In this document: positions 33,473 to 42,648 of the stretch, piece by piece
Position numbering within the stretch: position 1 is the first letter of the stretch
Layout: the number at the start of each line of letters is the position of its first letter
Source: Pseudoduganella rivuli
Lineage (GTDB): Bacteria; Pseudomonadota; Gammaproteobacteria; Burkholderiales; Burkholderiaceae_D
Reading direction: 5' to 3'
DNA length: 64,000 nucleotides
Assembly (NCBI RefSeq): GCF_009674485.1
Contig: NZ_WKJJ01000001.1
Coordinates: 1 to 64,000, forward strand
Translations under genes and position numbers: made by a program
The notes under the pieces: generated by a model
What the model was told of the DNA's origin: nothing
Databases searched by the model: none
What the model saw: only the letters and a program-made list of their open reading frames with translations

Positions 33473-34792
33473 ATGACTGCTTACCTCTGGTTCATGCTGA
33501 TCGGCTGCCTGATGCTGGCACGCGGACTGGCAGCCACCACGCTGGCGCGGCTGCCCGTGACATCAGCCATCGTTTATCTCGGCGTCGGCCTCGTGCTGGG
33601 TCCCGCCGTACTGGGCGTGTTTACCGTCAATCCACTGGCGCAAGCGCCTCTGCTGGAAACCATGGCGGAACTGGCGGTCCTGATTTCCCTGTTTTCCGCC
33701 GGCGTGAAAATGCCGGTGCCGTTCACATGGCAACGCTGGCAGGCGTCGATCCGGCTGGCGTTCCTGTCGATGGCGATCTCCGTCGCACTGGTCGCCCTGT
33801 TCGCGTGGAGCGTGCTGGAATTGCCGCCCGGCGCGGCCATCCTGCTGGGGGCGATCCTGGCCCCGACCGACCCGGTGCTGGCCACCGACGTGCAAGTACG
33901 CCATGCGGGCGACCGCGACAAGCTGCGCTTTGCACTGACGTGCGAAGCAGGCATGAACGATGGCAGCGCCTTTCCCCTCGTGATGCTGGGCCTGGGTTTG
34001 CTGGGTTTGCATGACCTGGGTGACTTCGGCTGGCGCTGGGCAGTGGTAGACGTGCTGTATGCCACGTGCGCGGCAATTGCCATCGGCGTGGCGGGCGGGA
34101 CGCTGCTGGCGCGCGCCGGCTGGGCGCTGCGCGGCCGCGATCCGCGCCATGAAGTGCTGGACGATTTCGTCGGACTGGGATTGATTGCCGTCGTGTACGG
34201 CGTCAGCGTGTGGCTGCATGCGTGGGGATTTTTGGCCGTGTTCTTTGCCGGCGTCGCGCTGCGGCAAGCGGAATTGACGTTGGCCGGCATGCCGCGCGAC
34301 CGCCACGGTTTATTGAAGTCGGCGCCGCCGTCCACCGCGCGGGCCGATAACGCCGAGGCCGGCGGCGACGCGGCGGCCCCGGCCGACGCGCCGCTCACCG
34401 TCAGCGGCGAGTCGCTGATTTTCAAGGAACACCTCGAGCGCTTGTCGGAACTGACGCTGGTGCTGTTGCTGGGCGCCGCGATTTCACTGTACACGTGGGA
34501 CTGGCGCACGTGGAGTACGGCCTTGTTCCTGTTTGTGGTGGCGCGGCCGCTGAGCGTGTATCTCGGACTGGCGGGCGCGGGCGTGCGCGGAAGGGTCAAG
34601 GGGATTGCCGCATGGTTCGGCGTGCGGGGCATCGGTTCCGTGTATTACCTGATGTTTGCCATCAACCACGGCGTGCCTGCCGTGCTCGCCAGCACGCTGA
34701 TGGACATCACGCTGGTCACCATCATGCTGTCCATCCTTGTGCACGGCACCAGCGTCAAACCATTGTTCGACAGGTTCTGGCCGGACCGCTGA
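33473..34792 (+). CDS. CPA1-type sodium/proton antiporter
   Basis: The 439-residue inner-membrane protein has about 12 hydrophobic helices. It carries the family motifs GAILAPTDPVLATDVQ (ion-site Asp) and TCEAGMNDGSAFPLV (Asn-Asp pair of electroneutral exchangers), so it should exchange Na+ or K+ for protons. A hydrophilic loop of about 45 residues rich in Ala, Asp and Glu (near 288-315) interrupts the helices. The family is involved in pH and salt homeostasis. It is divergent from the urease operon, which produces ammonia; a link to pH is conceivable but unsupported. Confidence 0.92.
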   Translation: MTAYLWFMLIGCLMLARGLAATTLARLPVTSAIVYLGVGLVLGPAVLGVFTVNPLAQAPLLETMAELAVLISLFSAGVKMPVPFTWQRWQASIRLAFLSMAISVALVALFAWSVLELPPGAAILLGAILAPTDPVLATDVQVRHAGDRDKLRFALTCEAGMNDGSAFPLVMLGLGLLGLHDLGDFGWRWAVVDVLYATCAAIAIGVAGGTLLARAGWALRGRDPRHEVLDDFVGLGLIAVVYGVSVWLHAWGFLAVFFAGVALRQAELTLAGMPRDRHGLLKSAPPSTARADNAEAGGDAAAPADAPLTVSGESLIFKEHLERLSELTLVLLLGAAISLYTWDWRTWSTALFLFVVARPLSVYLGLAGAGVRGRVKGIAAWFGVRGIGSVYYLMFAINHGVPAVLASTLMDITLVTIMLSILVHGTSVKPLFDRFWPDR

Positions 34793-34870
34793 ATCTCCCC
34801 GTGCGTGGTGCACCGCACGGTCACTGCCGTCGAAACGCGCACACTTAAGCCTCGCAATAGGGAGGTAATC

Positions 34871-35059
34871 ATGGCACACGACAACGTACTGGAATCCGAG
34901 CCGGAAGCCAACGAGCGCATCAACGTGCTGGTGGAATCCGAGTTGGCTTACTGGACCCGCGAACTGGGCGTCCCGCGCGAACGCCTGGCGCAAGCGATCC
35001 AGGCAGTCGGGGCGCGGGTGGCCGATATCCGCGCCTACTTCGCGGCGCCGGGAAGCTGA
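34871..35059 (+). CDS. Small DUF3606-like protein
   Basis: The 62-residue acidic protein has the pattern YWTRELGVPRERLAQAIQAVGARVADIRAYF split over residues 26-57, matching the short DUF3606 fold. The ATG at 34871 follows a perfect GGAGG. Its function is unknown. It lies 78 bases after the antiporter on the same strand, and a separate promoter in that gap is possible. Confidence 0.82.
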   Translation: MAHDNVLESEPEANERINVLVESELAYWTRELGVPRERLAQAIQAVGARVADIRAYFAAPGS

Positions 35060-35062
35060 GCC

Positions 35063-35701
35063 TCAGTGCTGACCGGCAGAGACTGCAAGCTTTAGCCCCA
35101 ATCCACCCAAGATGCCGCCAGCCAGACGGTCCACCCATTTTTTGTAGGAAAGGTAGGCGCCTCTTGGTCCGTTGGAGGATAAAACTGTCGCAACAATGGC
35201 GTACCAGCCAGCGTCGATAACGAATGCTAACGAAACAACCGTAAAATTGTATTGTATGCTGGGCGTAGCGGGCAGGAACGCCGCGAAGACACTCGCATAC
35301 ACTATTGCGGTTTTTGGGTTACTCATTTGCGTGACAAGGCCAAGCAACAAGTAACTTTGACCGCGGCTCGTCAAACGGTCCGACGTGGCGTTAATCGAGA
35401 CGTCAAGCGGCTGCGTTGCTCCTTGCCAGATACGAAACCCCAGGTATGCAAGATAGAGGCCGCCGATAAGCTTTAATGCAAGATAAAGCGCAGGTACGGC
35501 GACGAATGCGGCATTCAAGCCAAGCAGCGATAAAACCGCAAAAATCAATGTGCCGAGGCCCATGCCGAGAGCGGCATGCAAGCCGTTTGAGCGGCCCGCT
35601 GATGCGGCGGTCTTTGCCACCATCAGAAAACTCGGGCCAGGGCTTACTGCGCCGATGCAAAGGGCTACCGCGATACTGAGCAGGGATGTGACTTCGATCA
35701 T
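35063..35701 (-). CDS. LysE family amino-acid exporter
   Basis: The 212-residue inner-membrane protein has six hydrophobic helices and the LysE/RhtB family features: an early GAVSPGPSFLMV motif (about residues 17-28), GLHAALGMGLGTL, and LGLVTQMSNPKTAIVYASVFAAF split around residues 120-140. It would export an amino acid or similar small metabolite. This gene and the next two leftward-pointing genes are visibly less G/C-biased than their neighbours, hinting at later acquisition. Confidence 0.92.
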   Translation of the reverse strand: MIEVTSLLSIAVALCIGAVSPGPSFLMVAKTAASAGRSNGLHAALGMGLGTLIFAVLSLLGLNAAFVAVPALYLALKLIGGLYLAYLGFRIWQGATQPLDVSINATSDRLTSRGQSYLLLGLVTQMSNPKTAIVYASVFAAFLPATPSIQYNFTVVSLAFVIDAGWYAIVATVLSSNGPRGAYLSYKKWVDRLAGGILGGLGLKLAVSAGQH

Positions 35702-35803
35702 GTGATTTCTCCCGTGTTGTTACAGGGGCTTGCAGGTGGATGAAAGCAACAATTCAGCATCAACAGGTCTAACGCATGTAGCGCAGGGCCACCGATGAAT
35801 TTC

Positions 35804-36253
35804 TCAGAGTCGCTTTTGCATGAACACGCTCAATGGATGTTCAGGGTAGTCGCCGAACGCGCCGCAGGTCTGAAAACCATGCTTCGTGTAAAACGCCAGC
35901 GCCGCAAGTTGATATGGTCCGGTTTCGAGCCTTATCAACCGACACCCCCGCTTTACCGATTCGACTTCGAGTTGCGCCAACACCTGCGCCGCCGCCCCCT
36001 GCGCGCGACTGGCCGGGCGCACAAACATGCGTTTCAATTCCCCGGACTCACCATCCAGTACGACAGCGCCACATGCAACAGCGGCTCCGTCATCGGCACG
36101 TCCAACGACAAACAGCACGTTTTCCCTTTCCAGCGTAGTCAGATCGAGCGCGTATCGGGCCTCCGCTGGATATAAGGTGTCCTGATAGGCATCAAGCTCG
36201 GCAATGAGCGAAATAATTTCCGGTTGGTTTGGTGATTCCAGTTGAAATTGCAT
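35804..36253 (-). CDS. GNAT family N-acetyltransferase
   Basis: The 149-residue protein has the GNAT acetyl-CoA fold, with GELKRMFVRPASRAQGAAAQVLAQLE as motif A (residues about 69-94) and LETGPYQLAALAFYTKHGF as motif B, split across residues 103-122. It should acetylate an amine on an unknown substrate. It stands 102 bases before the LysE gene and 59 bases after the XRE/cupin gene, all on the same strand, so the three may form one transcription unit. Confidence 0.9.
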   Translation of the reverse strand: MQFQLESPNQPEIISLIAELDAYQDTLYPAEARYALDLTTLERENVLFVVGRADDGAAVACGAVVLDGESGELKRMFVRPASRAQGAAAQVLAQLEVESVKRGCRLIRLETGPYQLAALAFYTKHGFQTCGAFGDYPEHPLSVFMQKRL

Positions 36254-36312
36254 TCCTGATCCTTCTGCCTCTGATAGTGGTCGTCAATGGCGTTCATGTT
36301 AGGCAAGCGTGG

Positions 36313-36909
36313 CTACCCGACTTCATTTCGCTTGACTGGTTTGATGGGGAAAGTCGTCAGCGCAACGATATAGTGCGCAGGTGATTGCTCGGGATTGAAA
36401 TAGACAATGGCTTGATCCAGTTGCATGGCAAGACAATCACCGGCGGTCAGGCGCCAATGCTGGCTCCCAACGCTTATTTCCATGATGCCATCGATCATCC
36501 AAATCTGTTGATTCAGGTCCGCGTCGCGCGTGATCGCATCGTAGACGACGCGTTGACCGGGCGGAAAAGTGACTTCCACGAGTTGAATCGGCGATGGAGC
36601 AGCGGGCGAGAGTTTGCGCCGCTGGTAACCCGACGCAGGATCGGTCCACACGAGTTGCTCTGCCTGGCGAGACACTGGCGACGGCGCGGTGGCTGGGGAA
36701 TTGCTGTCTTCAAACAGCGCGGAAAGCGTGACGCCAAGGGCTGCTGCGAGTTTGTCGAGAACGGTGGCCGATGCACTGCTCTGTCCACGCTCGATAAGTG
36801 AAATGTTGGATCGGCTCACCCCGCTACGTGTTGCCAGGGAATCCAACGAAAGTCCCAGCGCATCGCGAAGCTCACGTACGCGGCGGGAAATGATTGTATT
36901 GATATCCAT
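36313..36909 (-). CDS. XRE-family regulator with C-terminal cupin
   Basis: The 198-residue protein has an HTH_XRE domain (about 8-62, LGLSLDSLATRSGVSRSNIS with the recognition helix following) and a cupin domain (about 105-185, VTFPPGQRVVYDA). This is the PuuR/SutR-like arrangement, in which the cupin binds a small ligand. The ATG at 36909 has no Shine-Dalgarno, and a TATAAT ends only 5 bases upstream. The mRNA may therefore be leaderless. A perfect 18-base-arm dyad overlaps that promoter, so it probably represses itself and perhaps the GNAT and LysE genes downstream. Confidence 0.92.
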   Translation of the reverse strand: MDINTIISRRVRELRDALGLSLDSLATRSGVSRSNISLIERGQSSASATVLDKLAAALGVTLSALFEDSNSPATAPSPVSRQAEQLVWTDPASGYQRRKLSPAAPSPIQLVEVTFPPGQRVVYDAITRDADLNQQIWMIDGIMEISVGSQHWRLTAGDCLAMQLDQAIVYFNPEQSPAHYIVALTTFPIKPVKRNEVG

Positions 36910-36914
36910 GCAAT

Positions 36915-36943
36915 CATTATACTGGAAATTTCAATCCAGTATA
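36915..36943 (-). promoter_or_regulatory. Promoter and operator of the XRE/cupin gene
   Basis: TATACTGGA-N8-TCCAGTATA (36918-36943) is a perfect 9-base inverted repeat. The minus-strand TATAAT (36920-36915) overlaps its downstream arm, and the start codon begins 5 bases later. The -35 region is weak. The dyad is well placed for autorepression. Confidence 0.72.
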
Positions 36944-36991
36944 CTGCCGACCATCTTTCCCTACAGATTTTGCATGCTCCCAACGCTTTAT

Positions 36992-37219
36992 TTAAATACC
37001 AAACTCAGCAGCAGCCTTCGCAGCCCAGATCGCCTGGTCGCGGTTGGGATAAGGTTCGTCGTAGCAATCGACTTCGCCATTCTCGCCGATGAAACACGTC
37101 CACCACCCCGCGTCGTCATGACGGATGGCGATGCAGTTGGGCACGCAGTGCTCCAGCATGGCTTCGTCCTCGGCAAGAGTGACGATGGGAACACCGCGGT
37201 GGATGATTTTGCTCGGCAT
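36992..37219 (-). CDS. Hypothetical protein
   Basis: I do not recognise this 75-residue acidic protein. It contains three cysteines and two adjacent tryptophans (DDAGWWTCFIGENGEVDCYDE) and an Ala-rich C-terminal helix (AIWAAKAAAEFGI). There is no signal peptide or membrane segment. No good ribosome-binding site precedes its ATG. The compact sequence with a clear beta-then-helix pattern suggests a real small protein. It stands between the XRE/cupin gene and the DUF885 gene. Confidence 0.6.
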   Translation of the reverse strand: MPSKIIHRGVPIVTLAEDEAMLEHCVPNCIAIRHDDAGWWTCFIGENGEVDCYDEPYPNRDQAIWAAKAAAEFGI

Positions 37220-37317
37220 AATGTTTGGGATGACGGTTTGCGGAGGTGCCCGGCCAGTCTAGCCGCAGGCGGCGCCATGCAGCGCCACCTATCCGGCCGG
37301 ACACACTGTGAGAACGA

Positions 37318-39129
37318 TTACTCGTCCTTCGGATAAGGGCTCTTGCCCCCGTCCGCGATAAACGCATCGATACGCGCCTGCAGCACAGGCAGCGGCACGG
37401 AACCCAGGTTCAGGACCGTGTCGTGGAAGTTGCGGATATCGAATTTCGCGCCCAGCGCTTTTTCCGCGCGCTGGCGCGCTTCGAAGATCGCCATTTCACC
37501 GAGGTAGTAGGACAGCGCCTGCCCCGGCCACGAAATGTAGCGGTCGACTTCCGTTTCCACTTCGTGGTTCGACAGCGCCGTGTTGTCGCGCAGGTAGGCT
37601 TGTGCCTGTTCGCGGGTCCAGCCTTTCGCATGCACGCCGGTGTCGACCACCAGGCGCGACGCGCGCCAGGCCTGGTAGCTCAGCATGCCAAAGATTTCAT
37701 ACGGGGTTTCATACATGCCCATTTCCACGCCCAGGCGTTCCGTGTACAGCGCCCAGCCTTCGCCAAACGCCGAGATATATGCCTTGCGGAATTCCGGGCG
37801 GCCTTTCAGTTCCAGCGCAATCGGCATCTGGAACGCGTGGCCCGGCGCGGATTCGTGCAGGGTCAGCGCCGGCATGCTGTACAGCGCGCGCGATGGCAGG
37901 TTGTAGGTGTTCACCAGGTACACGCCCGGACCGCCGCGGCCCGACGTGTAAAACGGCGCCTGTTCCGGCGGCACGGGAATGATGGCAAAGCGCTTGCGCG
38001 GCAGGTAGCCGAAGTAGTCGGCCACCTTGCCGTCAAAGCGCTTGGAAATATACGCGGCGCGCATCAGCAGTTCTTCCGGCGTCTTCGCATAGAACTGCGG
38101 GTCGGTGCGCAGGAAGTGCAGGAAGGCCGGCAAGTCGCCGTCGAACTTCACCTGCTTCATGACGTCCAGCATTTCCGCGCGAATCTTCGCCATTTCCTTC
38201 AGGCCGATCTCGTGGATCTGGTCGGCGGACAACGACGTCGTCGTGTATTCCGTGATCTTCGACTGGTAATACGCCTTGCCGTCCGGCAGGCTGGTGGCGG
38301 CCAGCGCTTCCGTCGCGCCCGGAATGTATTCATCGCGCATGAACGCCAGCAAGGCCGCGTGCGCGGGCACCACGGCTTCGCGGATGGCCTTCAGCGCCGC
38401 TTCGCGCAATTTCGCCTGCTCATCGGCGGGGATCGACGCCGGCATGTCGCGGAACGGTTTATAAAACACCAGCTTGGTCGCATCTTTTTCATCCACCACG
38501 GACTTCAGCGACCCTTCACGGCCCAGCAGCGTGACTTTCGGCGGCGTGAAGCCCCGCTTCAGGCCCGCCCGCATGTTCGCCATCTCTTCGCGGAAGTAGC
38601 GGGGCACGTCATTCAACTGCGCCACGTAGTTGCGGTATTCCGGCAAGGTACGGAAGGTCTTGCGCGCCTCGCCCGCCATGTTGGACCAGAACGATGAATC
38701 CGCATTGAGCGGTTTTTCATATTCGCGGAAACGCTGGTTGTCGATCAGCGCGCCGATCTGCGCGCGGTACACCAGGTAATTGATACGCTCGTCGTTCGAC
38801 AGCCGGGCCGGCGCCACGCCGTCCAGCTTTTTCATCACGCCCTGCCAGTAGGCCAGGCGCGCCTGCTGCGTGGCCGCATCGACCTTCGGCAGCATGGCGC
38901 TGATGGCGTTGTCATCGTCTTCGTCGTCTTCCAGCTTTTGCTGCTGGCGCCACTTCCATTCCTGCGTATAGATCGCCTTGAACTTCGCATCTGCCGCGCG
39001 GGTGGCGGCGGAAACCGCCGGGGCCACCGCAGCATGGGCGTGGGCGGTAGTGGCGGCGGTGGCGGATACGGCGGCACAGGTTGCCGCGCACAGCAGTGCT
39101 GCCGCGATAGCGGCGCTGGTTTTCTTCAT
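37318..39129 (-). CDS. DUF885 family metallopeptidase-like lipoprotein or periplasmic protein
   Basis: The 603-residue protein has a signal peptide (about residues 1-28) and the DUF885 domain over the rest. The zinc-site-like motif LTLHESAPGHAFQ is near residue 425, with EGWALYTERLG about 35 residues later supplying a downstream Glu. This is the arrangement of the M32-related gluzincin-like DUF885 proteins. It is probably an exported peptidase of unknown specificity. The stretch EDDEDDDNA near residue 68 is strikingly acidic. It is 9 bases downstream of the GGDEF-EAL gene and may be the last gene of that run. Confidence 0.9.
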   Translation of the reverse strand: MKKTSAAIAAALLCAATCAAVSATAATTAHAHAAVAPAVSAATRAADAKFKAIYTQEWKWRQQQKLEDDEDDDNAISAMLPKVDAATQQARLAYWQGVMKKLDGVAPARLSNDERINYLVYRAQIGALIDNQRFREYEKPLNADSSFWSNMAGEARKTFRTLPEYRNYVAQLNDVPRYFREEMANMRAGLKRGFTPPKVTLLGREGSLKSVVDEKDATKLVFYKPFRDMPASIPADEQAKLREAALKAIREAVVPAHAALLAFMRDEYIPGATEALAATSLPDGKAYYQSKITEYTTTSLSADQIHEIGLKEMAKIRAEMLDVMKQVKFDGDLPAFLHFLRTDPQFYAKTPEELLMRAAYISKRFDGKVADYFGYLPRKRFAIIPVPPEQAPFYTSGRGGPGVYLVNTYNLPSRALYSMPALTLHESAPGHAFQMPIALELKGRPEFRKAYISAFGEGWALYTERLGVEMGMYETPYEIFGMLSYQAWRASRLVVDTGVHAKGWTREQAQAYLRDNTALSNHEVETEVDRYISWPGQALSYYLGEMAIFEARQRAEKALGAKFDIRNFHDTVLNLGSVPLPVLQARIDAFIADGGKSPYPKDE

Positions 39130-39138
39130 GGGGGTGTC

Positions 39139-41370
39139 CTATTCCTGGTCAAGGTCTAACGAGCGCGGGTGGCGCAGCAGCGAAGTGAAGTCGGCCGCGG
39201 TCAGCGGACGGCTGTACAAATAGCCTTGCATCGCATCGCAGCCGTGCGATGCAAGGAAACGGGCTTGCTCGGGCGTTTCCACGCCTTCCGCGACCACCCG
39301 CATGTTCAGGTTATGGGCCAGTGAAATCACCGACAGGGCAATCGCGGCATCGCTGGCCGCGTGGGCCACGTCATCGACAAACGATTTATCGATTTTCAGC
39401 ACATCGATGGGGAAGCGCTTCAGGTAGGCCAGCGACGAATAGCCGGTACCGAAATCGTCCAGCGAAATACCGACGCCGATGGCTTTCAAACGGCGCAGCG
39501 CGCCGACGGATTTGTCCGGGTCGCCCATCACGCAGCCTTCCGTGATTTCAATCCCCAGGCAGGATGGCGGCACGCCGTGGCGGGCCAGGGTTTCTTCCAC
39601 CAGCGGCACCGTGTCCGCGTGGCCGAACTGGCTGCCCGACAGGTTCACCGCGACGCGCACGTCGCCCAGCCCCTGGTCTTGCCACGCGCGGATTTGTTGG
39701 CACACGGTATCGAGCACCCACACGCCGATCGAATTGATCAAGCCATACTCTTCCGCCACGGGGATGAATTGCCCCGGCGGCACCTGGCCCAGCACCACGT
39801 TATGCCACCGCAGCAGCGCTTCCGCCCCCGTCATGCGCCCCGTGCGCAGGCACACCTGCGGCTGGTAATGGACGGAAAATTCGCCGCGCGCCACCGCGCC
39901 CCGCAACTGGCTTTGCAGCGCCAGCCGGCGGCGGACGTCCGCATCCATGCCTTCCGTGTAGAAGGCATAGCCATCGCGCCCCAGGTCCTTGGCGCGGAAC
40001 AGCGCCATTTCCGCGTGCTGCACCAGTTCATCGAGCGTGGCGCCGTCCGCCGGCGCCGTGGCGATGCCGATACTGGTGGTCAGCGCCACCGCGTGGCCCT
40101 CGACCGGGAAATCGCGCCGCAAGCCGTTAAGAATGGTTTCCGCCATCGCGGTCGTCACGCTGCATTGCAGGTCGTCCGCCACCATGACGAGGAATTCGTC
40201 GCCGCCGTGGCGCGACACCATGTCGCCTTCGCGCACGCAGCTGCGCAGGAAGCGCGCCACCGTCTTCAGCGCTTCATCGCCGATGGCCGCGCCATACGAA
40301 TCGTTGATGCTCTTGAAGCGGTCCAGGTCCAGGCACAGCACGGCAACGCACTGGTCAGGACCGCAAGCGGCCAGCAATTCGTCGAAGCGGCTGCGCGCCT
40401 GCGTGCGGTTCGGCAGTCCCGTCAACGCATCGTGGTACGACAGGAAATCGATCAGGTGCTGTTCCGCTTTCCGCTCCGTCATGTCGATGAAGGCGACAAT
40501 GAAGTTTTCAATGGCGCCATCGGCCGACTGCACGGTGGAGACGCTGAGCAGTCCCGTGTACATGCCGCCGCCCTTGCGGTGCGCCGTCATTTCGCCGGAC
40601 CAGTGGCCGCTGGCGTTGATGGCTTGCACCATGCTGCCATACGCGTTGCCGCCCTGCGCCGTGCGCAGCATGGTGACGGGCTGGCCCATCGCCTCGTCGG
40701 CCGTGTAGCCGGTAATACGGGTAAAGGCGGGATTGACGGCCACCATGTTGCCGGCGGCGTCGGTGATCACGATGGCGTCGCGCGTGGCGGCAAACACCTG
40801 GCCGGCCAGGCGCAGCGCATCTTCGTTGGCGCGGCGGAGCCCCACTTCCGCCTCCAGCGACATGGCCACGGCGGCCAGTTCCGCCGTGCGCTGCATCACC
40901 CGTTCTTCCAGGTGGGCGCGTTCGGCCGCCAGCGCCTGCTGGGCGCGCCGCAAGCGCACCTGGGCATCCGTGCGGGCCAGGATTTCCTCGGCCTGGAACG
41001 GCTTGGCGATGAAATCCACGCCGCCCAGCGCAAAGCCGCGCAATTTATCGTCCGTATCGTGCTGGGCCGACAGGAAGATCACGGGCACGTCGAGCAAGCC
41101 GGGCATGGCCTTCAGGCGGCGGCATACTTCGTAGCCATCCATGCCGGGCATGCGCACATCGAGCAAAATCAGTTCCGGGGGACGTGACTGGGCGGTCCAC
41201 AGCGCCAGCTCGCCATTCGGCGCCTGCCGCACGTAATAACCGGCGCCCGTAAGCAAGTCGCTCAACAGCTTCAGCGACGCCGCCGTGTCTTCGACGATCA
41301 GCACTTCGCCCCTGGACGCCTGCCCCGCCGATGGCCCGGCGGTGTGCCCGATTACTTGATCCTGCCGCAT
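39139..41370 (-). CDS. Response regulator with PAS, GGDEF and EAL domains
   Basis: The 743-residue cytoplasmic protein has a receiver (about 20-145), a coiled-coil linker, PAS/PAC (about 190-310), GGDEF (about 320-480) with intact GGDEF, and EAL (about 490-735) with EALLRW and DDFGTGYSSL intact. It should both make and degrade cyclic di-GMP, with the balance set by phosphorylation and by the PAS ligand. Its receiver closely resembles those of the two kinases at 41413 and 47688. It is 42 bases downstream of the hybrid kinase gene in the same direction, so that kinase is the obvious partner. Confidence 0.95.
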   Translation of the reverse strand: MRQDQVIGHTAGPSAGQASRGEVLIVEDTAASLKLLSDLLTGAGYYVRQAPNGELALWTAQSRPPELILLDVRMPGMDGYEVCRRLKAMPGLLDVPVIFLSAQHDTDDKLRGFALGGVDFIAKPFQAEEILARTDAQVRLRRAQQALAAERAHLEERVMQRTAELAAVAMSLEAEVGLRRANEDALRLAGQVFAATRDAIVITDAAGNMVAVNPAFTRITGYTADEAMGQPVTMLRTAQGGNAYGSMVQAINASGHWSGEMTAHRKGGGMYTGLLSVSTVQSADGAIENFIVAFIDMTERKAEQHLIDFLSYHDALTGLPNRTQARSRFDELLAACGPDQCVAVLCLDLDRFKSINDSYGAAIGDEALKTVARFLRSCVREGDMVSRHGGDEFLVMVADDLQCSVTTAMAETILNGLRRDFPVEGHAVALTTSIGIATAPADGATLDELVQHAEMALFRAKDLGRDGYAFYTEGMDADVRRRLALQSQLRGAVARGEFSVHYQPQVCLRTGRMTGAEALLRWHNVVLGQVPPGQFIPVAEEYGLINSIGVWVLDTVCQQIRAWQDQGLGDVRVAVNLSGSQFGHADTVPLVEETLARHGVPPSCLGIEITEGCVMGDPDKSVGALRRLKAIGVGISLDDFGTGYSSLAYLKRFPIDVLKIDKSFVDDVAHAASDAAIALSVISLAHNLNMRVVAEGVETPEQARFLASHGCDAMQGYLYSRPLTAADFTSLLRHPRSLDLDQE

Positions 41371-41412
41371 TGCTCCCTTTCGCCGCGCCCGTCCAGTAAA
41401 AACCCTGCAACG

Positions 41413-42648
41413 CTACCACAGATTCGACGATGCCCCAAGCGCTGGCGCGCTCATCGGCAACCGCATGTCGAACCAGACGCCCGGCCGCTCGCCGCCACTG
41501 TGCACTTCGATGGTGCCACCCAGCACATTGGCGATCAGGTTATGCACCACATGCAGTCCCAGCCCGCCCGTGCCCTCGCCCATGCGGGTGGTATAAAACG
41601 GTTCGAACACGCGGACCATATGGTCGGGCGGAATGCCGACGCCGTTATCGGAAAACTCCAGGCACGCGGCAGTCCCGTCGGCCCACACCTTGACCTGGAT
41701 GGCCCCGCCCGTGCCGGGCGCGAACGCATGCACCAGCGTATTGCGCGTCAGTTGCGTGATGATCTGGCACAGCGCGCCCGGGTAGCTGTCCATCGTCACA
41801 CCGGGCGCCGCATCGATGTCCAGCGCCACGCCCGCGTCGCGCAGCGAGGGTCCCAGTGTTTTCGCCATGCCGTCGACCAGCGTGGCCAGATCGAATTCCC
41901 GGCGCTGCGAGCTGGTCTGGTCCACCGCCACCTGTTTAAAACATTCAATCAGGTCAGCCGCCCGGTGCAGGCTGCGCAGCATCAGGCCCGTGGCCTTGGT
42001 GGTGTCGGCGCCGAAGCGCTCCAGGTCCGAGCGCCGCAAGCCCTGGCCGATATTGGCGAAGAATTCCCGGGCCCGGTCATCCAGCGCGCTGGCCGCCAGC
42101 ACGGAATTGCCGATCGGCGTATTCAATTCATGGGCAATGCCGGCCACCAGCGCGCCCAGCGCCGCCAGCCGTTCCGAGCGCATGATTTCCTGCCGGGCCG
42201 ATTTCAATTCGTCCAGCGCGCGCGATAATTCCGTATTGCTGGTTTCCAGCGCCGCCTTGGTGCGGGCCAGGCGGATGTGGGCGCGGGTACGGGCCAGCAC
42301 TTCTTCCGACTGGTACGGCTTGGCGATGAAGTCCACCGCGCCCGCCTGGAATCCCCGCACCTTGTCGTCCGTGTCATATTGCGCCGACAGGAAAATCACG
42401 GGCGTATCGTGCAATTGCGGGTCCGCTTTCAGCCGGCGGCACACTTCATAGCCATCGATGCCCGGCATGCGGATATCGAGCAGGATCAGTTCCGGCGGCC
42501 GCGCATGGGCGCTCCACAGGGCCAGCTCGCCATCGGGCGCCTGTCGCACCATGTAGCCCGCATTGCCCAGCAATTCGCTCAGCAGTTTGAGCGAGGCGGG
42601 CGTGTCTTCCACCACCAGGATTTCACCTTCGGTCGCGCCTTGATTCAT
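41413..42648 (-). CDS. Hybrid protein: receiver followed by histidine kinase
   Basis: The 411-residue soluble protein has an N-terminal receiver with phospho-acceptor Asp58 (LILLDIRMPG), a coiled coil (about 130-165), a HisKA-like region with the phospho-His in AGIAHELNTPIGN, and a HATPase_c domain (DNGVGIPPD, GTGGLGLHVV). A receiver ahead of the kinase core means its activity can be switched by another kinase. Its ATG overlaps the stop of the upstream membrane kinase gene by one base (TGATG), and the GGDEF-EAL regulator follows. This suggests a phosphorelay from membrane kinase to this protein to c-di-GMP. Confidence 0.93.
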   Translation of the reverse strand: MNQGATEGEILVVEDTPASLKLLSELLGNAGYMVRQAPDGELALWSAHARPPELILLDIRMPGIDGYEVCRRLKADPQLHDTPVIFLSAQYDTDDKVRGFQAGAVDFIAKPYQSEEVLARTRAHIRLARTKAALETSNTELSRALDELKSARQEIMRSERLAALGALVAGIAHELNTPIGNSVLAASALDDRAREFFANIGQGLRRSDLERFGADTTKATGLMLRSLHRAADLIECFKQVAVDQTSSQRREFDLATLVDGMAKTLGPSLRDAGVALDIDAAPGVTMDSYPGALCQIITQLTRNTLVHAFAPGTGGAIQVKVWADGTAACLEFSDNGVGIPPDHMVRVFEPFYTTRMGEGTGGLGLHVVHNLIANVLGGTIEVHSGGERPGVWFDMRLPMSAPALGASSNLW

